A stretch of 64,000 bases of DNA from Clostridia bacterium (GCA_910575725.1 CAJTFE010000024.1:1-64000), one strand, 5' to 3'. Shown: positions 1 to 7,366, counted from the stretch's first letter. Notes: generated by a model not told the origin, from the sequence alone. Numbers and translations are program-made.

Positions 1-6
1 TATTTT

Positions 7-21
7 ACCTGTATTACAGGT
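7..21. promoter_or_regulatory. perfect 15-bp palindrome, possible operator
   Basis: ACCTGTATTACAGGT has two perfect 7-bp arms around one central base. The form suits a dimeric repressor of the GntR or MarR type. No regulator gene is visible because the site lies at the window edge, so the role is inference. Confidence 0.3.
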
Positions 22-146
22 ATACATGTTCTGGCTTAATTATTGCGGCAGTAAAAAATGGCAAACGGCATTCCACGGGAAGCTTTACAAAAGGAGATAA
101 ATGCGCTAAAATAAAGAAAAAGCTGCCGTGAAAGGAGAAACGGAGG

Positions 147-497
147 ATGCAGGAGAAAAGAAACAGCAGGCGTATGAGCTTGACAGCTAAATTATTGATT
201 AAAAATATGCATGATACTTCCGATAAGCCGGAAGAGATCGAGATTGATGTGCTGGATGTGTCGAAGACAGGCGTAGGGTTTATCTGCAGCGCGCCCTTAA
301 CCATCGGCGCAGTATACGAGACACTTTTGAAGATTTGGAATGACGACGAGATCCATGCATTTTTGAAGGTTGTCCGGATTGAGCAGACCAAGGATGAAAA
401 GTATATGTGCGGAACAATTTTCATCGGGCTGCCGGAGATGAATGCAGCGCGGATAGAAGTATATGAGCTTATGACGCGGATACAGGGAGAAGAATAG
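147..497 (+). CDS. PilZ domain protein
   Basis: A 116-residue single-domain protein. The N-terminal arginine cluster (KRNSRR, about residues 4-9) and the later DVSKTGVGF segment (about residues 38-46) match the RxxxR and D/NxSxxG signatures with which PilZ domains bind cyclic di-GMP. The rest has the expected beta-barrel pattern. An AAAGGAG site lies 9 bases before the ATG. It has no fused output domain, so it probably acts as a small c-di-GMP adaptor in the cytoplasm; the partner is unknown. A terminator-like hairpin follows about 60 bases after the stop, so it seems to be transcribed alone. Confidence 0.8.
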   Translation: MQEKRNSRRMSLTAKLLIKNMHDTSDKPEEIEIDVLDVSKTGVGFICSAPLTIGAVYETLLKIWNDDEIHAFLKVVRIEQTKDEKYMCGTIFIGLPEMNAARIEVYELMTRIQGEE

Positions 498-555
498 GAG
501 CCATGGAAGGCGCAGACGCACCCCATGTCTCTCTGACGGGAAGACAAATATAGAG

Positions 556-588
556 AGATGCTTACAGGAAGGCTTGGCGCATCTTTTT
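556..588 (+). terminator. intrinsic terminator after PilZ gene
   Basis: The AGATGC and GCATCT arms enclose a 17-base loop and are followed directly by a T run. It lies between the PilZ stop and the tRNA promoter. Confidence 0.55.
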
Positions 589-682
589 ATGTTTGTTTTC
601 CTGCCGTTCAAACGGCTGCGCAGGATATGACAGCCCGGAAACGGAACAGTCCGAAAACTCCATAAATACTCTAAAAAAATAC

Positions 683-711
683 TTGCCAAAACGGACAATC
701 TGTGGTAACAT
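683..711 (+). promoter_or_regulatory. promoter of tRNA array 1
   Basis: TTGCCA at 683-688, a 17-base spacer and TAACAT at 706-711, preceded by an extended -10 TGG. It points into the Glu-Met-Asp-Val-Leu array that begins about 60 bases downstream. Confidence 0.6.
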
Positions 712-771
712 CTAAGATGTCGCTAAGCTGGTAAGGTGTAAGCGGCATGCCCAAAGGGGCAAAAAGAACAA

Positions 772-843
772 GGCTCCTTGGTCAAGCGGTTAAGACATCG
801 CCCTTTCACGGCGGTAACACGGGTTCGATTCCCGTAGGAGTCA
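772..843 (+). tRNA. tRNA-Glu (TTC)
   Basis: Acceptor arms GGCTCCT and AGGAGTC pair, the T arm contains GGTTCGATTCC, and the anticodon loop CTTTCAC gives TTC. CCA is not encoded. First gene of array 1. Confidence 0.95.
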
Positions 844-857
844 TTTGACATTTACTT

Positions 858-931
858 GGACCCATAGCTCAGTTGGTTAGAGCAACCGGCTCATAACCGG
901 TCGGTCCTGGGTTCGAGTCCCCGTGGGTCCA
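858..931 (+). tRNA. tRNA-Met (CAT)
   Basis: A cloverleaf with GGACCCA and TGGGTCC acceptor arms and anticodon loop CTCATAA. It lacks the initiator-type 5' end, so elongator Met is the likely identity. A lysidine-modified Ile tRNA with the same CAT anticodon cannot be excluded by eye. Confidence 0.9.
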
Positions 932-1003
932 TTTTTTAAGCGAATCAGTGCATAAGAGTTTTACCAGATTCCTTGTATAGAGGGATACAGTACAGATGAA
1001 TCT

Positions 1004-1077
1004 GGCCCGATGGCTCAGTTGGTTAGAGCGCCGCCCTGTCACGGCGGAGGTCGTGGGTTCGAGTCCCATTCGGGTCG
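1004..1077 (+). tRNA. tRNA-Asp (GTC)
   Basis: Acceptor arms GGCCCGA and TCGGGTC, anticodon loop CTGTCAC (GTC), discriminator G as expected for Asp. Confidence 0.95.
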
Positions 1078-1104
1078 TTTAAGCCGGATAAGGCTTTTAT
1101 ATGT

Positions 1105-1177
1105 GGGATCTTAGCTCAGCTGGGAGAGCATCTGCCTTACAAGCAGAGGGTCATAGGTTCGAGCCCTATAGGTCCCA
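1105..1177 (+). tRNA. tRNA-Val (TAC)
   Basis: Acceptor arms GGGATCT and AGGTCCC, anticodon loop CTTACAA (TAC), standard D and T arms. Confidence 0.95.
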
Positions 1178-1200
1178 TTTTACAGAGCAATCTGTAGAAT

Positions 1201-1286
1201 GCCGGCATGGCGGAACTGGCAGACGCACAGGACTTAAAATCCTGCGGGACTAATCTCCCGTACCGGTTCGATTCCGGTTGCCGGCA
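1201..1286 (+). tRNA. tRNA-Leu (TAA)
   Basis: A class II tRNA with a long variable arm. Acceptor arms are GCCGGCA and TGCCGGC, and the anticodon loop CTTAAAA gives TAA. Last gene before the terminator at 1297. Confidence 0.95.
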
Positions 1287-1296
1287 GTCAGAAGAA

Positions 1297-1330
1297 AAGC
1301 AGTTTTTCCAGGAAGGGGAACTGCTTTTTT
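1297..1330 (+). terminator. terminator within tRNA array 1
   Basis: AAGCAGTT and AACTGCTT arms followed by a run of T. It closes the Glu-to-Leu unit, so the following tRNA-Arg is likely to be a separate transcript or a read-through product. Confidence 0.75.
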
Positions 1331-1468
1331 ATATGGAGCAGCAGAAAAAACCGCTATAGAACCCGTAGAAAAAATTTAGAAAAAAAGGTTGATTTCTCCT
1401 AAACTTTGTGCTATGATAATCAAGCAGCCAAAGAACAGGGAAGTACAAGCTGCGGTATTTATAGGTAT

Positions 1469-1542
1469 GTGGGCGTAGCTCAGCTGGATAGAGCGTTTGG
1501 CTACGGACCAAAAGGTCGGGGGTTCGAATCCTCTCGCCCACG
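1469..1542 (+). tRNA. tRNA-Arg (ACG)
   Basis: Acceptor arms GTGGGCG and CGCCCAC, anticodon loop CTACGGA (ACG, read as ICG after deamination). It stands apart from the first five tRNAs, between two terminators. Confidence 0.95.
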
Positions 1543-1555
1543 TTGATTTCAAAAG

Positions 1556-1591
1556 AGCAGGAAGCCTTAGAGAGAGGGCTCCTGCTTTTTT
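1556..1591 (+). terminator. terminator after tRNA-Arg
   Basis: AGCAGGA...TCCTGCT arms close a purine-rich loop and run directly into six T. Confidence 0.75.
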
Positions 1592-1674
1592 GTTAACCAT
1601 TGACAGAAGAATTGAAACAGCGTAAAATCAATAAAAACAGTAAGGCAGCAAGTGAAGAGTACAGAGGAGATGAC

Positions 1675-2151
1675 ATGGACAGAAATGAATTTGTAAGTAC
1701 ATTACGGGCAGTGCTGACCGGAGAAGTGCCGGCCTCGGTGGTAGAAGATAATGTACGTTACTATGATTCTTATATTTCCCAGGAGATCGCAGGGGGGAAG
1801 AGTGAGCGGGAGGTTATGGAATCCCTTGGGGAGCCCCGGCTGATTGCCAAAACCATTATTGACACCAACGGCTCTTCGCAGGGACGGGAGACCTATGGAG
1901 GCTCCTATACCCAGAGCGAGCCGGAGAAGGGCTTTCATGCGGAGTTTAACGAGGACGGCGGCGTGGATCTGAAGTACCGGCAGTTCAATCTGAATACTTG
2001 GTACGGGCGGCTTTTGCTTCTGATCCTGGTGATTCTGATTCTGACGGTTGTCTTTACGATTGTGGGCGGAATCCTGTCGTGGGTTCTTCCCGTGCTGCTT
2101 CCGGTTCTTTTGATTGTATGGATTATTCGGTTTTTCTTCGGTGACAGATAG
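1675..2151 (+). CDS. DUF1700-type (HAAS domain) membrane protein
   Basis: A 158-residue protein starting at MDRNEFVSTL. This ATG is preferred to one 75 bases upstream because AGAGGAGA precedes it. The first 60 or so residues have the HAAS/DUF1700 look (short helices, VxxNVRYYDSYI, then GKSEREVMESLGEPRLIAKTI). A very hydrophobic segment near residues 120-155 is one or two membrane helices. Family members often sit beside a PadR regulator and are linked to envelope signalling, but no PadR gene is adjacent here. Exact function unknown. It is followed immediately by its own terminator. Confidence 0.75.
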   Translation: MDRNEFVSTLRAVLTGEVPASVVEDNVRYYDSYISQEIAGGKSEREVMESLGEPRLIAKTIIDTNGSSQGRETYGGSYTQSEPEKGFHAEFNEDGGVDLKYRQFNLNTWYGRLLLLILVILILTVVFTIVGGILSWVLPVLLPVLLIVWIIRFFFGDR

Positions 2152-2175
2152 AATTTCTGCGACAGGAATTTTTTT
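2152..2175 (+). terminator. terminator abutting the DUF1700 stop codon
   Basis: AATTTCTG and CAGGAATT pair (one wobble) around CGA, followed by a T run. The stem begins at the base after the TAG. Confidence 0.6.
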
Positions 2176-2297
2176 CGGATTCCGGTGTGCGGGCTGGTCG
2201 GTGCGCAGTTGAGGTGGAAGAAACTGGAAAAATATTTCGCTGCATTTTTGCCATAATAAGAATGTAAAGCCTATAAAAATATCAGGAGGAAACGATT

Positions 2298-2444
2298 ATG
2301 GCTAACAATGCAAACAACAGTAATAATGCAAACAACAGCAGCAATGCAAACAATTCCAGCAAGAATTCTTCCAACAGCTCCAAGAATGCAAGCTCTAAGA
2401 ATTCCGGCAAGAATGCAAGCAATGCACAGGACTGCAACTACTAA
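2298..2444 (+). CDS. tiny Asn/Ser-rich low-complexity protein
   Basis: A 48-codon gene made of imperfect repeats of ANN, NSS and SKN, with 18 Asn, 13 Ser and 4 Lys, ending in QDCNY. Support for a real gene: a strong TCAGGAGGAAACG ribosome site, one uninterrupted frame, and a well-formed terminator 17 bases after the stop. There is no signal peptide or hydrophobic segment. The composition suggests a disordered, hydrophilic product; in a spore former it could be a minor spore or coat component. I do not recognise a family. A short Cys-bearing tail after a repetitive body is its most distinctive feature. Confidence 0.7.
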   Translation: MANNANNSNNANNSSNANNSSKNSSNSSKNASSKNSGKNASNAQDCNY

Positions 2445-2460
2445 GCAGCGGTAAAAAAGG

Positions 2461-2490
2461 AAGCGGATGCCTACGGCGTCCGCTTTTTTT
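2461..2490 (+). terminator. terminator after the Asn/Ser-rich gene
   Basis: AGCGGATGCC and GGCGTCCGCT arms with a TAC loop and a long T run. Confidence 0.85.
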
Positions 2491-2590
2491 GCCGGTATGC
2501 AAAAAAGCTTCGGGACAAAAGACTGTGAGGAACTTTTACGGAAAAGACGCATAAGATATTTTATATTACAATAGAATAAAAGGTGAAGGT

Positions 2591-2911
2591 ATGGAGTTTG
2601 AAACCATTTCCCCACGGGAAATCGATGCCTATCTGTTCCGGGAAGGCTATGTGGTGATTGATCTGAGAGAGCCCAGGGAATTCAGAAAGCTTCATCTGAA
2701 AGGAGCAGTCTGCATTCCCTATGAACAGCTGGAAGAGGGAGTCCGTTTTTTGCGGAATCAGATACTGATACTTTACTGTGAAAGAGGAGGGACCAGTCTG
2801 ATGGCGGCCAGGGAACTGAGTGAGAAGGGATACCGGGTGAAGACGATGATTGGCGGGATACAGGCTTATCAGGGGAGGAATAGTGAGAGTTATATTGGGG
2901 GAGGGACGTAA
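2591..2911 (+). CDS. rhodanese-like domain protein
   Basis: A 106-residue single rhodanese domain. VIDLREPREFRKLHLKGAVCIPY is the typical CH2A-like segment (about residues 22-44), and YCERGGTS (about residues 62-69) is the active-site loop with the persulfide-bearing Cys. It probably moves sulfane sulfur in the cytoplasm; the partner is unknown. The stop codon overlaps the left end of a 221-bp palindromic element, so the extreme C-terminus (QAYQGRNSESYIGGGT) may have been altered by that insertion. Confidence 0.85.
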   Translation: MEFETISPREIDAYLFREGYVVIDLREPREFRKLHLKGAVCIPYEQLEEGVRFLRNQILILYCERGGTSLMAARELSEKGYRVKTMIGGIQAYQGRNSESYIGGGT

Positions 2912-3130
2912 CAGCCAGGCAGCTGCAGAACCGCCCCTCTGCTGTTTCCATATCCTGTGTTCGGACGGTTTGCGTACAGTCTGTCTGCTCTGTACGGACA
3001 TTGCTTTTTTATGCTTGAAGCCGTATTGGTTTTGGGTAATGTCCGTCCATATCAGACAGTCTGTACGCGAACAGCCGGACACTGGATATTGGAAACAGCG
3101 GAGGGGCGGTTCTGCAGCTGCCTGGCTGTT
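2910..3130. repeat. 221-bp palindromic element, copy 1
   Basis: A near-perfect inverted repeat. The left arm begins AACAGCCAGGCAGCTG and the right arm ends in its complement at 3130, with about 40 non-repeated bases in the middle. The inner part of the arms (TGTTCGGACGG..., CTGTCTGCTCTGTACGGACATTGC and the matching half) recurs at 21561-21783. The outer 35-40 bases are different there, yet are complementary within each copy. Open frames across it (for example 2850-3164) exist only because of the palindrome. It is non-coding and may be a miniature mobile element. Confidence 0.85.
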
Positions 3131-3172
3131 GCTGGCGGATGGTGATGGAGGGGGATTTCCATGAGATAAAGA

Positions 3173-3201
3173 TTGACAGGGGGGGAGGGGCATATTATTA
3201 T
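3173..3201 (+). promoter_or_regulatory. promoter for the rlmL-protease genes
   Basis: TTGACA at 3173-3178, a 17-base G-rich spacer and TATTAT at 3196-3201. The transcript would carry the hairpin array at 3234-3328 in its leader. Confidence 0.6.
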
Positions 3202-3233
3202 AAATTATAAGGGTGTGGGGGGATTGGGTGAAG

Positions 3234-3328
3234 GCTGGCGGACGGACTTCGTCCGTTAAGGTATACCCTGCGGGTACCCCATTAATGCATGCCCCTACGG
3301 GGCGGACGGACTTCGTCCGTTAAGGTAT
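3234..3328. repeat. multi-hairpin repeat, copy 1
   Basis: A string of small perfect hairpins: GGACTTCGTCC, ACCCTGCGGGT, GCCCCTACGGGGC, then GGACTTCGTCC again. The same modules occur in the opposite orientation at 14058-14122 (ending TTAATGGGGTACCCGCAGGG). It lies between promoter and gene, so it would be part of the rlmL leader RNA. Confidence 0.75.
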
Positions 3329-3350
3329 GATTTTTTGGATTGGAGATGGA

Positions 3351-4505
3351 ATGGAAGTATTTGAGCTGATTGCTCCCTGCCATTTTGGGCTGGAGGCGGT
3401 GTTGAAAAGGGAGATACAGGATCTGGGGTATGAGGTTAGTCTGGTGGAGGACGGCAGGGTTACGTTTCTTGGAGATGCGGAAGGGATCTGTCAGGCGAAT
3501 GTGTTTCTGCGCACGGCGGAGAGGGTGCTTCTGCAGGTGGGAAGGTTTAAGGCGGTTACCTTTGATGAGCTGTTTGAACAGATTAAGGCTCTTCCCTGGG
3601 AGCGGTATCTTCCGGCGGATGGGAGGTTCTGGGTGGCGAAGGCGACTTCGGTGAAGAGCCGGCTGTTTAGTCCTTCTGATATCCAGTCGATTGTGAAGAA
3701 GGCGGTGGTGGAGCGTCTGAAGACCCAGTACCGTGTAAGCTGGTTTCCGGAGGACGGGGCGGAATATCCTCTGCGCATTACTTTTTTAAAGGATGAGGCA
3801 GTGGTGGGGATTGATACCTCGGGCCTTTCCTTACATAAACGGGGATACCGTATACGATCCAGCAAGGCGCCGATTACGGAGACTCTGGCGGCGGCGCTGT
3901 TGATGCTGACGCCCTGGAAGGGGGATCGGATTCTGGTGGATCCCTTCTGCGGCTGTGGAACTTTTCCGATCGAGGCGGCTATGATGGCGGCTCATATGGC
4001 GCCTGGTATGAACCGGAGCTTTACGGCGGAGGCCTGGGCTAATCTGGTTCCGAAGAAGAACTGGTATGAGGCGGTTACGGAGGCGAATGATCTGCTGGAT
4101 GATACGGCTGCCACGGATATACAGGGCTATGATATTGATCCGGCTATGGTAAAGGCGGCCAGAGAGAATGCGAGGGATGCGGGCGTGGATCACTTGATTC
4201 ATTTTCAGGCCAGGCCGGTGAGCGGGCTGAGGCATCCGAAAAAATACGGCTTTGTCATTACAAATCCGCCCTATGGGGAGAGACTGGAGGAAAAATCGGC
4301 GCTGCCAGAGCTGTACCGGGAGATTGGGGAGGCTATGGCGCGGCTGGACAGCTGGTCTGTTTATCTGATTACGGGCTATGAGGAAGCGGAACGTTATATC
4401 GGAAAAAAGGCGGATAAGAACCGGAAGATCTATAACGGAATGTTAAAGACGTATTTTTATCAGTATCTGGGGCCGAAGCCCCCGGGAAGACGGCAGAGCT
4501 TATGA
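3351..4505 (+). CDS. rlmL: THUMP-domain 23S rRNA (guanine-N2) methyltransferase, RlmL/YpsC type
   Basis: A 384-residue SAM-dependent methyltransferase expected to make m2G in 23S rRNA. Residues 1-50 are the ferredoxin-like lead, about 50-155 the THUMP RNA-binding domain, and the rest a Rossmann methyltransferase. Motif I is VDPFCGCGTFPIEAA (196-210), the acidic motif is YDIDPAM (260-266), and the catalytic NPPY is at 305-308. Start: ATG at 3351 (MEVFELIAPC) after GGAGATGG, in preference to one 24 bases upstream. It overlaps the next gene by four bases (ATGA), so the two are translationally coupled. Confidence 0.9.
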   Translation: MEVFELIAPCHFGLEAVLKREIQDLGYEVSLVEDGRVTFLGDAEGICQANVFLRTAERVLLQVGRFKAVTFDELFEQIKALPWERYLPADGRFWVAKATSVKSRLFSPSDIQSIVKKAVVERLKTQYRVSWFPEDGAEYPLRITFLKDEAVVGIDTSGLSLHKRGYRIRSSKAPITETLAAALLMLTPWKGDRILVDPFCGCGTFPIEAAMMAAHMAPGMNRSFTAEAWANLVPKKNWYEAVTEANDLLDDTAATDIQGYDIDPAMVKAARENARDAGVDHLIHFQARPVSGLRHPKKYGFVITNPPYGERLEEKSALPELYREIGEAMARLDSWSVYLITGYEEAERYIGKKADKNRKIYNGMLKTYFYQYLGPKPPGRRQSL

Positions 4506-5875
4506 AGAAATTAATTGGAAGCGGTCTTCTGATTCTGGTTCTGACGGCCATCTGCGCTGTCGGGATTGATAAAGTGATGCCCCGTGAGGAAGACAAGTCT
4601 GTCCGGGCAGTGGTTAAAATCAGTCTGCCGGAACAGATTGAGGAAGAGTCAAAGCCTCTGCTCATTGACCGGACGAAAGAGACGGCAAAGCTTCCGGTAT
4701 CCTATGACTACCGGCAGGAGGGGCGCGCGCCGAAGGTGAGGAACCAGGAACAGCTGGAGACCTGCTGGGCCTTTGCCTCGCTGACTGCCCTTGAGAGTAC
4801 GCTGCTCCCGGAGGATGAGGCGGATTTTTCGAGAGATCATTTGTGCTTTCACAACAGCTTTGGCATGGGGCAGAATGACGGCGGATCTTATATTATGTCG
4901 GTGGCTTATCTGGCTGCCTGGCAGGGGCCTGTATATGAGGAGGACGATCCCTATGGGGACGGTATTTCTCCTATAGGCCTTTCGGCGGTGCGCCATGTAC
5001 AGGAGGTGCGGATGCCGGCGGAAAAGGATTATGAGGCCGTGAAGCAGACCGTATACCTTCATGGAGGCGTGGAGAGCTCTCTCTATGTGGATTTTTCCGA
5101 TCCCAGGGAACCCTCCGACTATTTCAACCGGGACAATTACAGTTATTATTATGAAGGGACGGAGATTCCCAATCACGATGTTGTCATTATCGGCTGGGAC
5201 GATGAGTACCAGGCGGAAAATTTTATTGTGCAGGCTCCCGGAGACGGTGCGTTTATCTGTCAGAACAGCTGGGGGGCTGACTTTGGGGACGGGGGCATTT
5301 TCTACGTGTCCTATTATGACTCCAACATCGGGAAATATAACGCTGCGTTCACTAAGGTAGAGTACGAGGATAATTATGAGGTTTTGTATCAGTCGGATCT
5401 CTGCGGCTGGTGCGGCCAGGTGGGCTACAACACAGATACGGCCAGCTTTGCCAATGTGTACACGGCTTCCGGAGACCAGACTGTGGAGGCTCTTGGGTTT
5501 TATGCCACAGGAAACGATACGGAATACCGTCTGGCAGTAAAGACGGGTTACAGCCGGGAGGAAGAGCTTGCGGAAGTGGAGTATGTACAGGCAGGCTACC
5601 TCCAGTATCCTGGCTTCTACACCGTTCGGCTGGAAACGCCTGTAACCGTGAAGGCCGGAGAAAAATTTGCTGCGGTGGTGGAGATTATGACTCCGGACGC
5701 CATGTACCCTGTTGCAGTGGAATATGCTTCAGAGGAGCTGGGAGAAGCCGTAGACCTAAGCGACGGAGAAGGCTATATCAGCCCGGACAATCGGCACTGG
5801 GCCCGGGTGGAGGAGGAACAGGACAGCAATCTCTGCCTGAAGGTTTATGCGAATACTACGGAACAGGAACAGTAG
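4502..5875 (+). CDS. secreted papain-like (C1) cysteine protease with C-terminal lectin-like domain
   Basis: 457 residues. Residues 4-22 form a signal peptide or membrane anchor. The C1 peptidase core follows: oxyanion Gln and nucleophile in NQEQLETCWAF (Cys88), His225 in IPNHDVVIIGWDD and Asn255 in CQNSWGADFGDGG. The pro-region is short and unlike papain's, as is usual in bacterial C1A proteins. Residues about 285-450 fit the lectin-like domain often attached to clostridial members. It probably acts at the cell surface or outside; the substrate is unknown. The last residues (NTTEQEQ) and the stop codon are encoded by the left end of a repeat element (5855-5977), which suggests the natural C-terminus was replaced by an insertion. 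Confidence 0.85.
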   Translation: MKKLIGSGLLILVLTAICAVGIDKVMPREEDKSVRAVVKISLPEQIEEESKPLLIDRTKETAKLPVSYDYRQEGRAPKVRNQEQLETCWAFASLTALESTLLPEDEADFSRDHLCFHNSFGMGQNDGGSYIMSVAYLAAWQGPVYEEDDPYGDGISPIGLSAVRHVQEVRMPAEKDYEAVKQTVYLHGGVESSLYVDFSDPREPSDYFNRDNYSYYYEGTEIPNHDVVIIGWDDEYQAENFIVQAPGDGAFICQNSWGADFGDGGIFYVSYYDSNIGKYNAAFTKVEYEDNYEVLYQSDLCGWCGQVGYNTDTASFANVYTASGDQTVEALGFYATGNDTEYRLAVKTGYSREEELAEVEYVQAGYLQYPGFYTVRLETPVTVKAGEKFAAVVEIMTPDAMYPVAVEYASEELGEAVDLSDGEGYISPDNRHWARVEEEQDSNLCLKVYANTTEQEQ

Positions 5876-5977
5876 TGTTGTCTGCAATGCACAAATCGAT
5901 TTACAGACACAGAAGTCTGTGGCTGTAAATCGATTTTATACCAGTGTATTGCAAGCAACACTACGGAACTGGAATGG
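5855..5977 (+). repeat. hairpin element, RBS-proximal family, copy A
   Basis: Layout: ACTACGGAAC..GGAACAGTAGTGTTG, inner hairpin (CACAAATCGATTTACAG...CTGTAAATCGATTT), then CAACACTACGGAACTGGAATGG. GTAGTGTTG (5872-5880) pairs with CAACACTAC (5956-5964) and partly with the upstream ACTAC. It ends at the ribosome site of the XTP pyrophosphatase gene. Other copies: 20401, 25211 (two in tandem) and 29480, with a remnant at 21189. Confidence 0.85.
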
Positions 5978-5986
5978 AGATAAGTG

Positions 5987-6589
5987 ATGATAAATCAGAT
6001 TATTTTTGCTACAGGGAATGAGGGAAAGATGAAGGAGATCCGGCTGATTCTGGAGGAGCTGGGAGCGGAGATTCTTTCTCTTAAGGATGCCGGCATTAAC
6101 ATAGAGATTCAGGAGGACGGAAAGACCTTTGAAGAAAACGCAGTGATCAAAGCCAGGGAGGTTATGCGTGCCACAGGCGCGCTTGTGCTGGCGGATGATT
6201 CGGGGCTGGAGATTGATTATCTCAACGGAGAACCGGGGGTATATTCCGCCCGGTATCTGGGAGAGGATACCTCTTACCGGATTAAAAATCAGAATCTGAT
6301 AGACCGGCTGGAGGGCGTGCCGGATGAGCAGCGCACGGCCCGTTTTGTCTGCGCCATAGCGGCGGCGTTTCCGGACGGAAGGATCATAACTGCCCGTGGC
6401 GTCATTGAGGGTATCATCGGCTATGAGGAGCGGGGAGAAGGCGGTTTTGGCTACGACCCCATCTTCTGGCTGCCGGAATACGGCTGCTCTACGGCGGAGC
6501 TGACGATGGAGAAAAAGAATGAGCTGAGCCACAGGGGAAAGGCGCTGCGTGAGATGAAGAATGAATTAAAAAAGGTTTTGGAAGCCTGA
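5987..6589 (+). CDS. rdgB: XTP/dITP diphosphatase (RdgB/HAM1 family)
   Basis: A 200-residue nucleotide-pool cleaning enzyme that hydrolyses XTP, dITP and ITP to the monophosphate. All family signatures are present: FATGNEGKMKEI near the N-terminus, ADDSGLEIDYLNGEPGVYSARY in the middle, and GEGGFGYDPIFW and KNELSHRGKAL toward the C-terminus. ATG at 5987 is chosen over GTG at 5984 because GGAG, supplied by the end of hairpin element copy A, lies 7 bases away. It precedes the YfcE-type gene by 16 bases, a pairing common in Firmicutes. Confidence 0.93.
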   Translation: MINQIIFATGNEGKMKEIRLILEELGAEILSLKDAGINIEIQEDGKTFEENAVIKAREVMRATGALVLADDSGLEIDYLNGEPGVYSARYLGEDTSYRIKNQNLIDRLEGVPDEQRTARFVCAIAAAFPDGRIITARGVIEGIIGYEERGEGGFGYDPIFWLPEYGCSTAELTMEKKNELSHRGKALREMKNELKKVLEA

Positions 6590-6605
6590 AGAGAGGAAAA
6601 ACAGG

Positions 6606-7091
6606 ATGAAGATATTGATTGTCAGCGATACCCACGGACGGGATACTGCATTAAAACATCTGCTGGAGCAGGTAAAGCCCATTGATATGCTCGTTCACTG
6701 CGGCGATGTGGAGGGCAGCGAGGATTATATCCGTTCCCTGGCCCAGTGCCCGGTTCATATGGTGGCCGGAAATAATGATTTTTTCTGTGATCTGCCCAAA
6801 GAGGAGGAGTTTCTTATCGGTAAATACCGGGTGCTGCTGACCCATGGACACTATTATTATATTACCATGGGCGCACAGATGATTAAGGAGGATGCAGCGG
6901 CCCGGGGCTTTGACATTGTGATGTTCGGCCACACCCACCGGCCTTACCTGGAGCAGGATAAGGGGATTGTGGTTCTGAATCCCGGAAGCCTTTCCTATCC
7001 CCGTCAGGAGGGCAGAAAGCCCAGTTATATGATAATGGAACTGGATCGGGAAGGGCAGGCACATTTTACGATCAATTATTTAAAAAAATGA
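6606..7091 (+). CDS. YfcE/MJ0936-type metallophosphoesterase
   Basis: A 161-residue cytoplasmic phosphodiesterase with the complete calcineurin-like metal set: SDTHGR (residues 7-12), HCGDVEGS, AGNNDFF, THGHYYY and GHTHRP. Length and motif spacing match the YfcE/MJ0936 family, which hydrolyses model phosphodiesters; the physiological substrate is unclear. It is co-directional with rdgB after a 16-base gap that contains GAGAGGAAAAACAGG. Its last codons overlap the -35 region of the promoter of tRNA array 2. Confidence 0.88.
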   Translation: MKILIVSDTHGRDTALKHLLEQVKPIDMLVHCGDVEGSEDYIRSLAQCPVHMVAGNNDFFCDLPKEEEFLIGKYRVLLTHGHYYYITMGAQMIKEDAAARGFDIVMFGHTHRPYLEQDKGIVVLNPGSLSYPRQEGRKPSYMIMELDREGQAHFTINYLKK

Positions 7092-7120
7092 TTGACATTT
7101 AAAAAATGGTATAGTAAAAT
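7092..7120 (+). promoter_or_regulatory. strong promoter of tRNA array 2
   Basis: Consensus TTGACA (7092-7097), exactly 17 bases, then TAAAAT (7115-7120). It starts at the base after the yfcE stop codon and drives the Pro-to-Lys array. Confidence 0.85.
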
Positions 7121-7160
7121 ATAACATGCGTCACGAAAAGATTGTAGTGGTGAACAGCTT

Positions 7161-7235
7161 CGGGGTGTGGCTCAGCTTGGCTAGAGCGCCTGGTTTGGGA
7201 CCAGGAGGTCGCAGGTTCGAATCCTGTCACCCCGA
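7161..7235 (+). tRNA. tRNA-Pro (TGG)
   Basis: Acceptor arms CGGGGTG and CACCCCG, anticodon loop TTTGGGA (TGG). First gene of array 2. Confidence 0.95.
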
Positions 7236-7240
7236 TTGAT

Positions 7241-7311
7241 GCGGGTGTAGTTCAATGGTAGAACACCAGCCTTCCAAGCTGGACACGTGGGTTCGATTCC
7301 CATCACCCGCT
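7241..7311 (+). tRNA. tRNA-Gly (TCC)
   Basis: Acceptor arms GCGGGTG and CACCCGC, short D loop, anticodon loop CTTCCAA (TCC). It begins 5 bases after tRNA-Pro. Confidence 0.95.
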
Positions 7312-7366
7312 TACGCTTTGCACTTGGCGAGGCGCTTGGTATGCGGCAGAACTGGTATTGCCGTCT

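Noticed and set aside
86..104. AAAGGAGATAA followed by ATG CGC TAA, a possible two-codon leader peptide
   Set aside because: Too short to support; a stronger AAAGGAG site serves the PilZ start.
869..1069. Minus-strand frame across tRNA genes starting MGLEPTTSAVTGRRS
   Set aside because: Well-known spurious translation of tRNA T-arms and acceptor stems; the same happens at 1329-1600 and 7181-7441.
2850..3164. Short frames on both strands within the 221-bp palindrome, and similarly at 21504-21879
   Set aside because: Palindromic DNA gives matching frames on both strands; the translated sequences repeat between copies only because the DNA does, and none has a ribosome site.
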